NCBI GenBank assembly: GCA_002336735.1 | Contig: DDER01000019.1 | Coordinates: 27,904-56,216, forward strand | DNA length: 28,313 nucleotides | Origin: Candidatus Saccharibacteria bacterium UBA1949 | Lineage (GTDB): Bacteria > Patescibacteriota > Saccharimonadia > Saccharimonadales > Saccharimonadaceae | Direction: 5' to 3' | In this document: positions 1 to 7,817 of the stretch, piece by piece | Layout of the letters: each line of letters starts with the position of its first letter | How positions within the stretch are numbered: position 1 is the stretch's first letter | The notes under the pieces: generated by a model | The model's database searches: none | The model's input: only the letters and a program-made list of their open reading frames with translations | What the model was told of the DNA's origin: nothing | Translations under genes and position numbers: made by a program

Positions 1-1
1 A

Positions 2-847
2 AAGGGATTTGGCGGGCAAAATGTTCACTTCGATTTCGGCGATGGCGGACTCGGTGATATTTTTGGGCAGTTTTTTGGCGGATTCGGCGGCCAGGAACGT
101 CCTGGTCCGCGGCGCGGTCGCGATGTTGAAACCAGTCTGACGCTCGATTTTGACGAGGCAATATTTGGTGCAACTCGCTCACTTGAGGTAACCATGGACG
201 ACGAATGCAGCCATTGCAAAGGTACGACCGTCGAGCCAGGTCATCGCATGAAGACGTGTGATTCCTGTCAAGGTGCGGGACAGCAAGTCCGGCTCATGAA
301 TACGATGTTTGGCCAGATTCAACAGGCAGTGACCTGCTCGACCTGTCATGGTCGTGGCAAAGTACCCGAAAAGATTTGTACGGTCTGTCGCGGCAAGGGT
401 ACCGAGCGTCGTGCGCAGAAAATCACTGTAAAAATCCCAGCTGGTATCGATGATGGCGCGACGATTCGGCTGCGCGAGCGTGGTGAGGCGATCGGGGATG
501 GCGGCCGCGGTGATCTCTACGTCCATATTCGCGTCAAAGCACACAAGAAGTTCACGCGCGAAGGCGACCTGGTGCTCAGCGAGGAGCACATCGATATGGT
601 CGAAGCAGCACTTGGTACAGAGATCGAAGTTGAGACCGTCGATGGCGTCATCCGTATGAAGGTCCCGGCCGGTACACAGAGCGGCACCGACTTCAAACTC
701 TCTAGTCACGGCGTACCGCACGGCACATCAGGCCGCCGCGGCGCTCACATCGTCCAAATTATCGTCGATACCCCGACTAAGCTCACGAAGCGTCAAAGGG
801 ACTTGCTCGAAGAATTTGGTAGCGCCAAAAAACGCGGACTGTTCTAA
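2..847 (+). CDS. dnaJ: Chaperone DnaJ, 5' end outside the window
   Basis: Co-chaperone of DnaK (Hsp40), cytoplasmic. The open frame runs in from the window edge; the internal ATG at 194 is not the start. Upstream of it the frame encodes a Gly/Phe-rich stretch (DIFGQFFGGFGG), then the DnaJ central domain with four CxxC modules (CSHC, CDSC, CSTC, CTVC, codons from about 206, 257, 335 and 377), and then the C-terminal beta-sandwich substrate-binding domains ending EEFGSAKKRGLF. The first module has CKGTT where CKGTG is usual. The J domain with HPD is outside the window. The TAA stop at 845-847 lies inside the 10-bp target duplication of the adjoining IS, so the protein end is intact although an IS sits 5 nt further on. 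Confidence 0.96.
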   Translation, partial: KGFGGQNVHFDFGDGGLGDIFGQFFGGFGGQERPGPRRGRDVETSLTLDFDEAIFGATRSLEVTMDDECSHCKGTTVEPGHRMKTCDSCQGAGQQVRLMNTMFGQIQQAVTCSTCHGRGKVPEKICTVCRGKGTERRAQKITVKIPAGIDDGATIRLRERGEAIGDGGRGDLYVHIRVKAHKKFTREGDLVLSEEHIDMVEAALGTEIEVETVDGVIRMKVPAGTQSGTDFKLSSHGVPHGTSGRRGAHIVQIIVDTPTKLTKRQRDLLEEFGSAKKRGLF

Positions 848-1856
848 TAACGTAGGGGTCAACCCCCCAAACATCTAGCACACTAATGTCAACCGTTGCA
901 TGCTCATAACCTTTAAGACTTTGAAGGTATTCAATCGGTGTCATCATTCCAAGCATACTATGTGGACGGTAAAAATTGTAATCTAGACAGTCTTCTATAC
1001 AGAACTCTCTGAGTTCAGCTAGCCTATGTGAGTTTGTCGTAAGTCTAGAATATCTATCTTTGTCTACACCGTGTGGTCTTTCGACCCTGCCATTAAGATG
1101 AGGTGAAGACGGTGGTATTCGAAGATGATCTATGCCCTGGCTTTTAAGCCACTTAACTGTAGGGCACTCTGTCTCTTCCTTAATCTGTGGTAGATGATCG
1201 TAGGTAAACTCTGTGCCGTTGTCTGTCTGTATGCCCTTAAAACTAAAGGCTGGAGCAAAGAACCTCACGGCATGTTCGAGAAAGTCAACGGTATAGGCAG
1301 GATTGTATCCTGGATAGATACGCTTGTACTTAATCCTTGTTGCGCAGTCTACGATGTCATACTGGTAACCACGTCGCTTCCAGTGTTTTACGTCCATCTG
1401 ACCGACCTCTCCAGGATAGTACTCTCGGCCACTGAGTTGACGTGTTTTCCGAGCTCTCTTTTTGCGTTTCTTTAGCAAACCAGCACGCTTTAGGATGTTG
1501 TGTACGCCATGTACAGAGATACTAGTGTCATAGTCTCGAGCGAGAATATGGGCTAGTGCATTTTCGCCGTAACCTAAGCCTATGCGTAGTTGGATAACTA
1601 GGCTGACTCGTTCATCGGTTGGATCGTTAATATGGCTCATAGGGGTCCTAGGCAGGTCATACAGGCTAGTTAATGTCTTGCCTGACTGAACCCATCTAGA
1701 ATGCCAGTAGTAGTATGTGCGTCTTGGAATGCCGTAGTACTTGCATGCAGCAGTAATATTACCTAGCTCTTCTGCTTTACGAAACCACCCTAAACGAATC
1801 CTGGCGCCATACACCAGAAGCTGCTTCTCTGTCATCTTTCTATATCTCACTTTCAC
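783..1856 (-). CDS. IS481-family DDE transposase with a tail read from dnaJ antisense
   Basis: DNA transposase with an N-terminal helix-turn-helix (about residues 28-60, ITAACKYYGIPRRTYYYW) and an rve/integrase-core catalytic domain. The likely DDE triad is D155 (QMDVKH), D212 (TDNGTEF) and E259 (NGRVERPHG). The first in-frame candidate is GTG at 1856. A second GTG at 1850 sits at a better distance from the AAAGGA ribosome site, and an ATG follows at 1835. No stop codon exists between the catalytic domain and the IS tip, so the frame crosses the target duplication and ends in antisense dnaJ. About the last 22 residues are therefore host-derived and depend on the insertion site. The catalytic core looks intact. 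Confidence 0.9.
   Translation of the reverse strand: MKVRYRKMTEKQLLVYGARIRLGWFRKAEELGNITAACKYYGIPRRTYYYWHSRWVQSGKTLTSLYDLPRTPMSHINDPTDERVSLVIQLRIGLGYGENALAHILARDYDTSISVHGVHNILKRAGLLKKRKKRARKTRQLSGREYYPGEVGQMDVKHWKRRGYQYDIVDCATRIKYKRIYPGYNPAYTVDFLEHAVRFFAPAFSFKGIQTDNGTEFTYDHLPQIKEETECPTVKWLKSQGIDHLRIPPSSPHLNGRVERPHGVDKDRYSRLTTNSHRLAELREFCIEDCLDYNFYRPHSMLGMMTPIEYLQSLKGYEHATVDISVLDVWGVDPYVIRTVRVFWRYQILRASPFDAS
843..852. repeat. Left 10-bp target-site duplication of the IS481-type element
   Basis: TCTAATAACG occurs here and again at 1913-1922, exactly flanking the IS481-type element. The copy includes the dnaJ stop codon. Confidence 0.75.
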
Positions 1857-1912
1857 TTCCTTTCAGTGTTTAACTGTTTGTGGAAGTGTGCAAGATGTAT
1901 GGGAGGTTAATA
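853..1912 (-). mobile_element. IS481-type insertion sequence, about 1.06 kb
   Basis: The element has imperfect terminal inverted repeats at 859-884 and 1885-1910, matching at 22 of 26 positions and sharing the inner run GCACACT. It is bracketed by a 10-bp direct repeat (843-852 and 1913-1922). It holds one transposase gene on the minus strand. The left tip carries four extra bases relative to the right tip. The exact outer ends are inferred from the target duplication. Confidence 0.8.
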
Positions 1913-1977
1913 TCTAATAACGGTCTTGTTACACAATCCCCCTCAAAAACCCACACCCCTCCCTCTTTTAGCTCTAG

Positions 1978-3000
1978 CTATGCCACGCCTGGTTCTGTTG
2001 CTGTGTAGCTCGGCATACCATAGCTAGTAAAGAGATTGAGTAGTGAGATACGCATCTGTACCTCAGCATCTTGGTTATCTCGCCTGCGGCTTTTGAGGTG
2101 GCTACCAAAGAGGCGCTTGAGACGAAACATGCTCGTCTCGGCCAAGCTGCGACGATGGTAACCGGTCTGTTCCTTCCATAGCTTTCGCCCCACTCTCCCA
2201 CATTGACGCACATAGCTATTCCTCGTCTCCCACCCAGGTGAGTCCACTAACTCTCCGTGCTTGATGTCGCCATGCCAGATAGCGTTCTGAGGCGGCGGTA
2301 CCAATAGCCTGACACTGCGCTTCCTCATAACCGCATAGAGCAGCTGACTGTCATAGGCGCCGTCACCGATGACCTCGGCGAGCTGTGGCTTGAGATCATC
2401 CGGCAGTGCATCGATCAGCGGTATGAGTGATTGGTTGTCATGCTCACGGGCACCGGTCGTGCAGGAGGAGATAATTTGACGAGTCATATAGTCGGTGCCG
2501 AGATGGACTTTGAGCCATTGCCGGTGTTTGCTGGGTTCGGTGCCATGTTTCTTGACTTTCCATTCACCTTCGCCACTTAGTTTCAGTCCGGTACTGTCCG
2601 GCAGGAAGATGATTGGGGACGAAGCAGAAAGGATAATGTGGCGCGGAATAGCTACGCGAGCCATACGCCGAGAGAGAGTAGCATAACTTGGCAGAGCTAG
2701 TCGTAATCCGGCCTGAGCAAAGATAAACTCTGCCATGCCGATTGTCTGGCGTAAGGGTAACTGCATGAACTCGCGCAGTTGGGCGAGGAAGAGGATGATT
2801 GCATCGGCATAGACGATCGGATGACCAGATAGGCCTGATTGTTGTGGCGCGTTACCGAGAACAGCTGTATTGAGCAGGACGGTAAAGTTACCCCGCTGCT
2901 GTAGGGAGTGGCTATACTGTGTCCAGTTTGTAATCTTGCGCTTGTTGGTGTTTTGAGTATGATGAGAGAGAACAGTGTTATTTTGTTTTTGTTTTGTCAT
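1978..3000 (-). CDS. IS5-family DDE transposase (IS903/ISH1-like)
   Basis: Full-length 340-aa transposase with a DDE_Tnp_1-type catalytic core. The likely catalytic residues are D135 in PDSTGLK, D213 in GDGAYDS and E288 in RRSLAETSMFRLKRLFG. The string DSTGLKLSGEGEWKVKKHG is characteristic of the IS903-like branch of IS5. The ATG at 3000 is immediately preceded on the mRNA by a perfect 9-bp hairpin (3001-3023) and no Shine-Dalgarno sequence is visible. Both ends of the gene lie inside intact inverted repeats, so the element may still be active. Confidence 0.92.
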   Translation of the reverse strand: MTKQKQNNTVLSHHTQNTNKRKITNWTQYSHSLQQRGNFTVLLNTAVLGNAPQQSGLSGHPIVYADAIILFLAQLREFMQLPLRQTIGMAEFIFAQAGLRLALPSYATLSRRMARVAIPRHIILSASSPIIFLPDSTGLKLSGEGEWKVKKHGTEPSKHRQWLKVHLGTDYMTRQIISSCTTGAREHDNQSLIPLIDALPDDLKPQLAEVIGDGAYDSQLLYAVMRKRSVRLLVPPPQNAIWHGDIKHGELVDSPGWETRNSYVRQCGRVGRKLWKEQTGYHRRSLAETSMFRLKRLFGSHLKSRRRDNQDAEVQMRISLLNLFTSYGMPSYTATEPGVA

Positions 3001-3023
3001 AAGAACAGTTTAGCACTGTTCTT
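3001..3023. promoter_or_regulatory. 9-bp hairpin at the IS5 transposase start, with T-run on the plus side
   Basis: AAGAACAGT (3001-3009) and ACTGTTCTT (3015-3023) are perfect inverted repeats around TTAGC. On the minus strand the hairpin ends directly before the transposase ATG, so it could block translation of transcripts entering from outside. On the plus strand it is followed by Ts and could act as a terminator ahead of the gene at 3235. Confidence 0.55.
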
Positions 3024-3234
3024 TTTGGGGGATTGTGTAACTAGACCCCAATCTGCTCAAAAGAGTTTTGTAACTACTCGGTATCGATATTGTGTTGTCG
3101 GTTTCAAAATAATCTAAAGTATCTGCGTCAGATTTGTTGTTAGTCATGTATTACAATTGTACAGAACAGTCCCAACAAAGAAAAGTAGCGACCAGCCGTG
3201 CATAAATACCGCAATCTGATACACTGGGAGATAG

Positions 3235-5199
3235 ATGGTTAGTCTATTCTCTGTTATCGTAGCAATTACTAGCATTCTGAGCGTGGCCATGTTCTTGGCT
3301 ATATTGTTTCGAAAAAGATTGCTCGAGACAATTTTTTTGTCGAGTGGTTTGATTATACTGGTACTTTTTTGCTTTGGGCTACTTGGCTTTCGTGGGTGTC
3401 TACTGGTTGGGTATTGGGCGGTAATCAGCCTAAGTCTAGCCGCTGCTATCTTCAGTATGTGTGCTATGTATGCTAGAAGGGTTTTGATGTGTGAGATAGA
3501 CTTGTGGCGCGGCCTCGCAGTTATCGGTGTTTTCTCGGCCTTTTCTTTGTTCCTGAACTACAACCGCTGGTTTATTAGCTGGGATGAATTTAGCCACTGG
3601 GGAATTATTGTGAAACACATGTACTATGTGGACGCCTTTGGGTCAATCTCGGGGTTAAAATTGCTATATCCAGACTACTTTCCGGGCATAAGCTTATTTG
3701 AATACTTTTTTACTCGAGCGAATGCTACATTTGTTGAGTATCCCGTATTCGTGGCGAGTAACTTCCTCTTCTTTGCGATGGCAGTTACTTTTATCAAGAA
3801 AATAGATGTAAGGTCAGCAGTATCTATAGTGGCATTCATGTTTTTCCCATTGGCTATCGCTTTTTCGTCATCGATCGCATTTTTTAGCAATATATTAGTG
3901 GATATTTTGATGGGCTGTCTTTTTGGGTTTTCGGCCGTTGTCTACCTGCGATATTGGCACAATGGAAAAGATATTTTTGGACTCATTCTATTATCTACCG
4001 CTCTGGCTGTTCTTGCGATAACAAAGGATACCGGAATCGTACTAGCCCTAATAGTGTTGGCTGCGGGCACGCTAGACGTGCTACTACATAAACGGAAAGA
4101 GCTAGATTGGAGTATGGTCAGGGGGAATAGGCGCAAGATGATCAGACGGCCCGTTCTATCATTTGTACCGTTATTGTCGGTTATTATTCCTTGGTTGCTC
4201 TATAAGCTAAACCTAAAATTGTTCGGCGTGCAACCATCTTGGCAAGAGATAGACGTGGAAAGTATTTTTATGGGCCAGCTAAAGGATTATCAGCTCACCG
4301 TACTTCATGACTTCTGGAGAAACTTTTTCACCGTCTCAGACCCTCCGATACCCATACCTCCGTTTTGGTTGATGGTTGTGTTTTTGGGGATATCAATACT
4401 ATGGTCAATAGTGTTAAAAAACCGTGAAACGGCGAAGCGGGTCATCACTTTAGGCATAGCATTATTTATTGGATTATTTATTTACGGTGCATTGATCATG
4501 TCGCTATACATGCTAATTTTTTCAGAGTATGAGGCTGCTAGACTGGCATCCTATGAACGTTACATAGGCACCTATTTGACAGGCTTCTCGCTCTTTGTGG
4601 TCGGTATATTCTTGTTTGAGACAAGGTTCATTGCACGCATTTATAAAAAACACACAAACATGATTACATTGCTACTGTTCTTTGGCGCTGTCGCACTGGG
4701 GGGTGCTATCTGCTGGTCTGCTAGCAATGGTCGGATATTGTACGATGTCATGCACGCGCGTCAAGAAGTGGCAACGACAATCATGGCTAGGGAACCCTAT
4801 GAGGTGGCTAAACAATGGCGGCCATGCCTTGGCGACCAAAATGATAAGCTCAGCATAATCACAACGAACACAAAAGGCAATGAGCGCAACATACTATTGT
4901 ATACCCTCTACCCCATTGCAGTACAGACGTACTATCGTCGAGATTTTAGTGTAGCCGAGAGGCCTTATGATAACGGCGATGTGTGGACACTCGTGGTGAG
5001 TCCACAAGGATGGAGTGAGTATATGGTAAAAAACTACACTTTGGTGTATGTGTTTCAGTATGACGAAAACTTCAAGCAAAGTTACGGACGTTATTTTGAT
5101 GAACTGAGAAATAATCAACTCTATCAAGTAGAGGGAGCCGGAAACAACATAAGGCTTAGCGGTATAGGGCGAGACGGCTGCTCTGTTGCTAAGCAATAG
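3235..5199 (+). CDS. Polytopic GT-C-like membrane glycosyltransferase (putative)
   Basis: A 654-aa protein with about 11-13 hydrophobic segments between residues 1 and 490 and a C-terminal extracytoplasmic domain of about 150 residues. An acidic motif, SWDEFSHWG (D117, E118), lies in the loop after an early membrane segment. That arrangement is typical of GT-C polyprenyl-phosphate-sugar-dependent transferases such as ArnT/PMT-like proteins. A second acidic loop, LYPDYFPG, follows at about 145-151. The start is supported by GGGAGATAG just upstream, the same site found before the next gene. It is followed at 56 nt by a GtrA flippase-like gene, which suggests it transfers a lipid-linked sugar outside the membrane. 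Exact family and acceptor are unknown. Confidence 0.75.
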   Translation: MVSLFSVIVAITSILSVAMFLAILFRKRLLETIFLSSGLIILVLFCFGLLGFRGCLLVGYWAVISLSLAAAIFSMCAMYARRVLMCEIDLWRGLAVIGVFSAFSLFLNYNRWFISWDEFSHWGIIVKHMYYVDAFGSISGLKLLYPDYFPGISLFEYFFTRANATFVEYPVFVASNFLFFAMAVTFIKKIDVRSAVSIVAFMFFPLAIAFSSSIAFFSNILVDILMGCLFGFSAVVYLRYWHNGKDIFGLILLSTALAVLAITKDTGIVLALIVLAAGTLDVLLHKRKELDWSMVRGNRRKMIRRPVLSFVPLLSVIIPWLLYKLNLKLFGVQPSWQEIDVESIFMGQLKDYQLTVLHDFWRNFFTVSDPPIPIPPFWLMVVFLGISILWSIVLKNRETAKRVITLGIALFIGLFIYGALIMSLYMLIFSEYEAARLASYERYIGTYLTGFSLFVVGIFLFETRFIARIYKKHTNMITLLLFFGAVALGGAICWSASNGRILYDVMHARQEVATTIMAREPYEVAKQWRPCLGDQNDKLSIITTNTKGNERNILLYTLYPIAVQTYYRRDFSVAERPYDNGDVWTLVVSPQGWSEYMVKNYTLVYVFQYDENFKQSYGRYFDELRNNQLYQVEGAGNNIRLSGIGRDGCSVAKQ

Positions 5200-5254
5200 G
5201 CTACAGGTTAATTTCATACGCGTACGCCGAGCATAGAATAATAGTAGGAGATAG

Positions 5255-5659
5255 ATGAGAAAATTGACACACCATAGAAAAGCAGTAAAGTACCTGATCT
5301 CTGGCTTTCTGGCCTTTGTGGTTGATTACTTGCTGCTGCTAGCTGGTTACTATCTGCTTTTGCTACCCCTGTGGGTCGCCACTAGCTCGGGCTATCTGGG
5401 CGGCTTATGTGTCAGTTTTTTCATAAACAGAGAGTGGGTGTATGGCGAGTCGGGCAAACAACATAAAATGACAAAGCAGTTGATAGAGTATGCATTACTG
5501 CTACTGTTCAACTATATAGTTACAGTGGCTACTATACATTTGTTAAACAGCAGGAATATCTCGCCAGATATAAGCAAGATTTTTGTAACCGCCGCTCTTG
5601 CATGTTGGAACTATGTCATTTTTTCTAAAGTAATATTTGTTCACAAAAAAAATAGCTGA
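5255..5659 (+). CDS. GtrA-like membrane protein
   Basis: A 134-aa protein with four transmembrane helices (about residues 11-34, 37-57, 74-96 and 104-127) and the GtrA-family pattern KYLISGFLAFVVDYLLL near the N terminus and FFINREWVY after the second helix. GtrA proteins are thought to move polyprenyl-phosphate-linked sugars across the membrane. The start is preceded by TAGGAGATAG. It probably forms an operon with the preceding membrane transferase. The convergent DUF2304/GT2 pair just downstream supplies the matching GtrB-like enzyme, so the four genes plausibly act together. Confidence 0.88.
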   Translation: MRKLTHHRKAVKYLISGFLAFVVDYLLLLAGYYLLLLPLWVATSSGYLGGLCVSFFINREWVYGESGKQHKMTKQLIEYALLLLFNYIVTVATIHLLNSRNISPDISKIFVTAALACWNYVIFSKVIFVHKKNS

Positions 5660-5706
5660 AGCCACCAGAGCCGCCATTAAACGACGACAAGCAACCCCTC
5701 TTGGTT

Positions 5707-6057
5707 TTATTTTTTTGATAGACGAATGGAAAGCTCTTGATGAAGATCGCGTAGTCTTTGCTCTGTTTTTTCAACCTTAAGTCGCAGGGTATTGACGATA
5801 AATACCAGGTACACAATAGCGGTTATCTGAGCAATGTCTAGTATGGTTAGCTTGTCGGATTGGAATAATGAGTCATTATGACTGTAATTATAAATTGGCA
5901 GAGCTACCAGCAGCAGTAGCAGTAGCCCAAGCCAGGATACCAGTTGTTTTACAAATTTAGTTCTATCAACTTGGCCCAGCTTGTACTTCGTAGTGGTATT
6001 TAATAGCGCGACGGCAATAATCGGGCTATTTAATAACAAGAGTAAAACATATCTCAT
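5707..6057 (-). CDS. DUF2304 family small membrane protein
   Basis: A 116-aa protein with three hydrophobic segments (about 1-18, 36-55 and 69-92) and a charged C-terminal helix (KVEKTEQRLRDLHQELSIRL). This layout and its place directly after a GT2 gene fit DUF2304. That family commonly accompanies DPM1/GtrB-like transferases and may recruit or anchor them. Its ATG overlaps the stop of the GT2 gene in the arrangement ATGA, so translation is probably coupled. The molecular function of the family is not established. Confidence 0.8.
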   Translation of the reverse strand: MRYVLLLLLNSPIIAVALLNTTTKYKLGQVDRTKFVKQLVSWLGLLLLLLVALPIYNYSHNDSLFQSDKLTILDIAQITAIVYLVFIVNTLRLKVEKTEQRLRDLHQELSIRLSKK

Positions 6058-6758
6058 TCAAAAATCTCCATAATACGTCGTTTGATCAGACTTTTGACGA
6101 TGTTGATACCGTTCCAGTTGTTTTGGCCTTTACTGATAGAATAATCGCTGTAGATGGCTTTTATTGGGTATTCTGCTACCACCATGTTTTGCTGTTCGGC
6201 ACGCCATAGCATTTCGCTGCAAAACTCATATCCGCTTGTTTTCCAGCGCAGTCTGTCGATGGCAAGCTTTGAATAAATACGTAAGCCCGATTGTGAGTCC
6301 GTCACATTTGACCCGAAAAGTAGGTAAGTGATAAAACTGAGGCCTCTGTTTCCAAGCATCTTAACCTTTGACATACCATCACTATCTATTAAACGGCTTC
6401 CAATGAGCAGGTCAGTCTCGGAGCTTGCCATAATATCTATGCCCCTTATGGTATCGATGGCATCATGCTGACCGTCAGCATCCATTGTTGCTGTAATGTC
6501 AAAGGAATTCTTTTTTGCGTAGAGCAGACCGGTGGCAGTTGCACCCCCAGCACCACTATTTAATATATGGTCAATAACCGTAGCACCGGCTTTTTTTGCT
6601 TCATCCGAGGTATTATCAGTTGAGCTATCATTTACCACTACTATTTCGTAGTCATATGCCGACTTATTTAGGGCTTGTTGAATCGCATGAACCGTATCCT
6701 TAATCACCAGCTCCTCGTTATAGGCTGGAATTACTAGACATACATGCAATGTAGACAT
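6054..6758 (-). CDS. GT2 glycosyltransferase, GtrB/DPM1-like
   Basis: A 234-aa GT-A-fold transferase. Visible motifs are VIPAYNEE (9-16) for nucleotide binding, VVNDSSTDNT (41-50), the metal-binding MDADGQHD (92-99), and DSQSGLRIYS in the acceptor region. It most likely transfers a sugar from a nucleotide donor to polyprenyl phosphate on the cytoplasmic face, for GtrA to flip. It lacks the C-terminal membrane helices of GtrB, and the overlapping DUF2304 gene may supply the anchor. The hexamer TAGAAT lies exactly 6 nt before the ATG and there is no ribosome site, suggesting a leaderless transcript. Confidence 0.88.
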   Translation of the reverse strand: MSTLHVCLVIPAYNEELVIKDTVHAIQQALNKSAYDYEIVVVNDSSTDNTSDEAKKAGATVIDHILNSGAGGATATGLLYAKKNSFDITATMDADGQHDAIDTIRGIDIMASSETDLLIGSRLIDSDGMSKVKMLGNRGLSFITYLLFGSNVTDSQSGLRIYSKLAIDRLRWKTSGYEFCSEMLWRAEQQNMVVAEYPIKAIYSDYSISKGQNNWNGINIVKSLIKRRIMEIFE

Positions 6759-6764
6759 GAGTCT

Positions 6765-6770
6765 ATTCTA
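6765..6770 (-). promoter_or_regulatory. -10 box of a probable leaderless promoter for the GT2 gene
   Basis: TAGAAT on the minus strand ends 6 nt before the ATG at 6758, which would put the transcript start on the A of the start codon. No convincing -35 element is visible. Confidence 0.4.
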
Positions 6771-6791
6771 CAGCACAATGAGTAGGCTGCG

Positions 6792-7817
6792 CTATAATTT
6801 CTTCCACCACGTAGCCGAAACATCACCATTAGCCTTCAGTGCAAACACATGCCTCATGCCATCTGCAGTCACAAATGAGCTGATGTCACTCACGTCACTC
6901 CCAAAGTTTGTTACTGTACCGGACTGCATGGGAGGTGTGGTCTCAAACCACTCCTTGAAGAATTGGAAGAAGTTTCTATTGCCGTATGCACCGCAATATG
7001 CTGTCCCAGGATAAGCGGCAAGAGCGGCATCGTTAGGGGTGTAAGGAGTATAGATGTACAGGCTCAGGGTGGCTATGTTTTCTATATAAACGCGCTTTGT
7101 GCCGCACGAAGGATCCGGATTGTACTGGATGTCGTTCCATCCAAGGTGATAGCGATAATCATTAGGGTGCTCCCTATAGTAGTTTAGCTGCCATGCCGCT
7201 AAATTCATTTGATTATAAAATCCTGCTTTTGCAGCGTTGCAATTAGCGGAGTAGTTGGGGCCACTGTCGGGACAGGCGTACCCCATAGCATACTTGTACT
7301 GCCATTTTAATGGCCAGCTATCAGATGTCAGCGGACCGAGGGATTCTTTTTTTAGCATCACGAGCAGGACTTGTGGGTTTATGCCGTACTCTTGGGCAGA
7401 ATTATAGATTATTTGGGCCGCACTAATACCGCCGGCGAACGAGCCACCCCCTTTTTCGTAAGAAGTCTCGCCCGTGTTTGGGTTCTCATGATATTTATTT
7501 ATGCACACGTAGGGCGGCCCAGGCCAGCCTTGAATTTGTTGTGCGTATTGAGCATTATTGAGATTACCGTAGCCAGAAGGCTGAGTACCATAAGTATCAC
7601 AATTAGGGATGAGGCTGTCGAGAAAGCTTTGTATCTGACTGACTGACATGGCATCCCTGTCATAGAAATCCACATCACTGATTATATTGCCAGCATTAAA
7701 ATCAGTGATCGGTGCAGCGTTGGCAGAAATGATAGTAGCTTGAGCACTTACCATAATCAGTAGCAAGCCAGCGATTAGCGTGAGGCGAAGGCGATTAAAT
7801 GGAGAACGATATTTCAT
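6792..7817 (-). CDS. Secreted lysozyme-like (SLT-type) cell-wall hydrolase with lone WW repeat
   Basis: A 341-aa exported protein. A signal peptide covers about residues 1-35 (basic start, hydrophobic core, SANA cleavage region). Residues about 130-215 resemble the soluble lytic transglycosylase fold: INPQVLLVMLKKES with candidate catalytic E158, then a YAMGYACPDS segment and several paired cysteines. The last 40 residues (FALKANGDVSATWW) look like a single beta-propeller or lectin-type repeat. One repeat cannot form a propeller, so it may be a remnant or wall-binding tag. AAGGAAGG lies a few bases before the ATG. The gene overlaps the upstream anchored protein by 23 nt, so the two are probably co-expressed. 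Hydrolase activity is inferred. Confidence 0.68.
   Translation of the reverse strand: MKYRSPFNRLRLTLIAGLLLIMVSAQATIISANAAPITDFNAGNIISDVDFYDRDAMSVSQIQSFLDSLIPNCDTYGTQPSGYGNLNNAQYAQQIQGWPGPPYVCINKYHENPNTGETSYEKGGGSFAGGISAAQIIYNSAQEYGINPQVLLVMLKKESLGPLTSDSWPLKWQYKYAMGYACPDSGPNYSANCNAAKAGFYNQMNLAAWQLNYYREHPNDYRYHLGWNDIQYNPDPSCGTKRVYIENIATLSLYIYTPYTPNDAALAAYPGTAYCGAYGNRNFFQFFKEWFETTPPMQSGTVTNFGSDVSDISSFVTADGMRHVFALKANGDVSATWWKKL

Larger units (their letters stand above)
1922..3047 (-). mobile_element. IS5-family insertion sequence, about 1.13 kb
   Basis: Terminal inverted repeats of 21 bp with one mismatch (GGTCT[T/A]GTTACACAATCCCCC) lie at 1922-1942 and, inverted, at 3027-3047. The inner 15 bp are perfect. 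One transposase gene lies between them. No matching target duplication is visible: the left flank is dnaJ/IS481 sequence and the right flank is CCAATCTGC. It therefore either lost its duplication or sits on a rearranged junction. Confidence 0.82.

Noticed and set aside
179..721. 180-aa minus-strand frame over dnaJ
   Set aside because: Shadow of the clearly homologous dnaJ frame; no ribosome site or recognisable domain.
5660..5706. Possible terminator between gtrA and DUF2304 (AACC-CCTCTT-GGTT plus Ts)
   Set aside because: The stem is only 4 bp; too weak to call, although the T-rich stretch lies between convergent genes.
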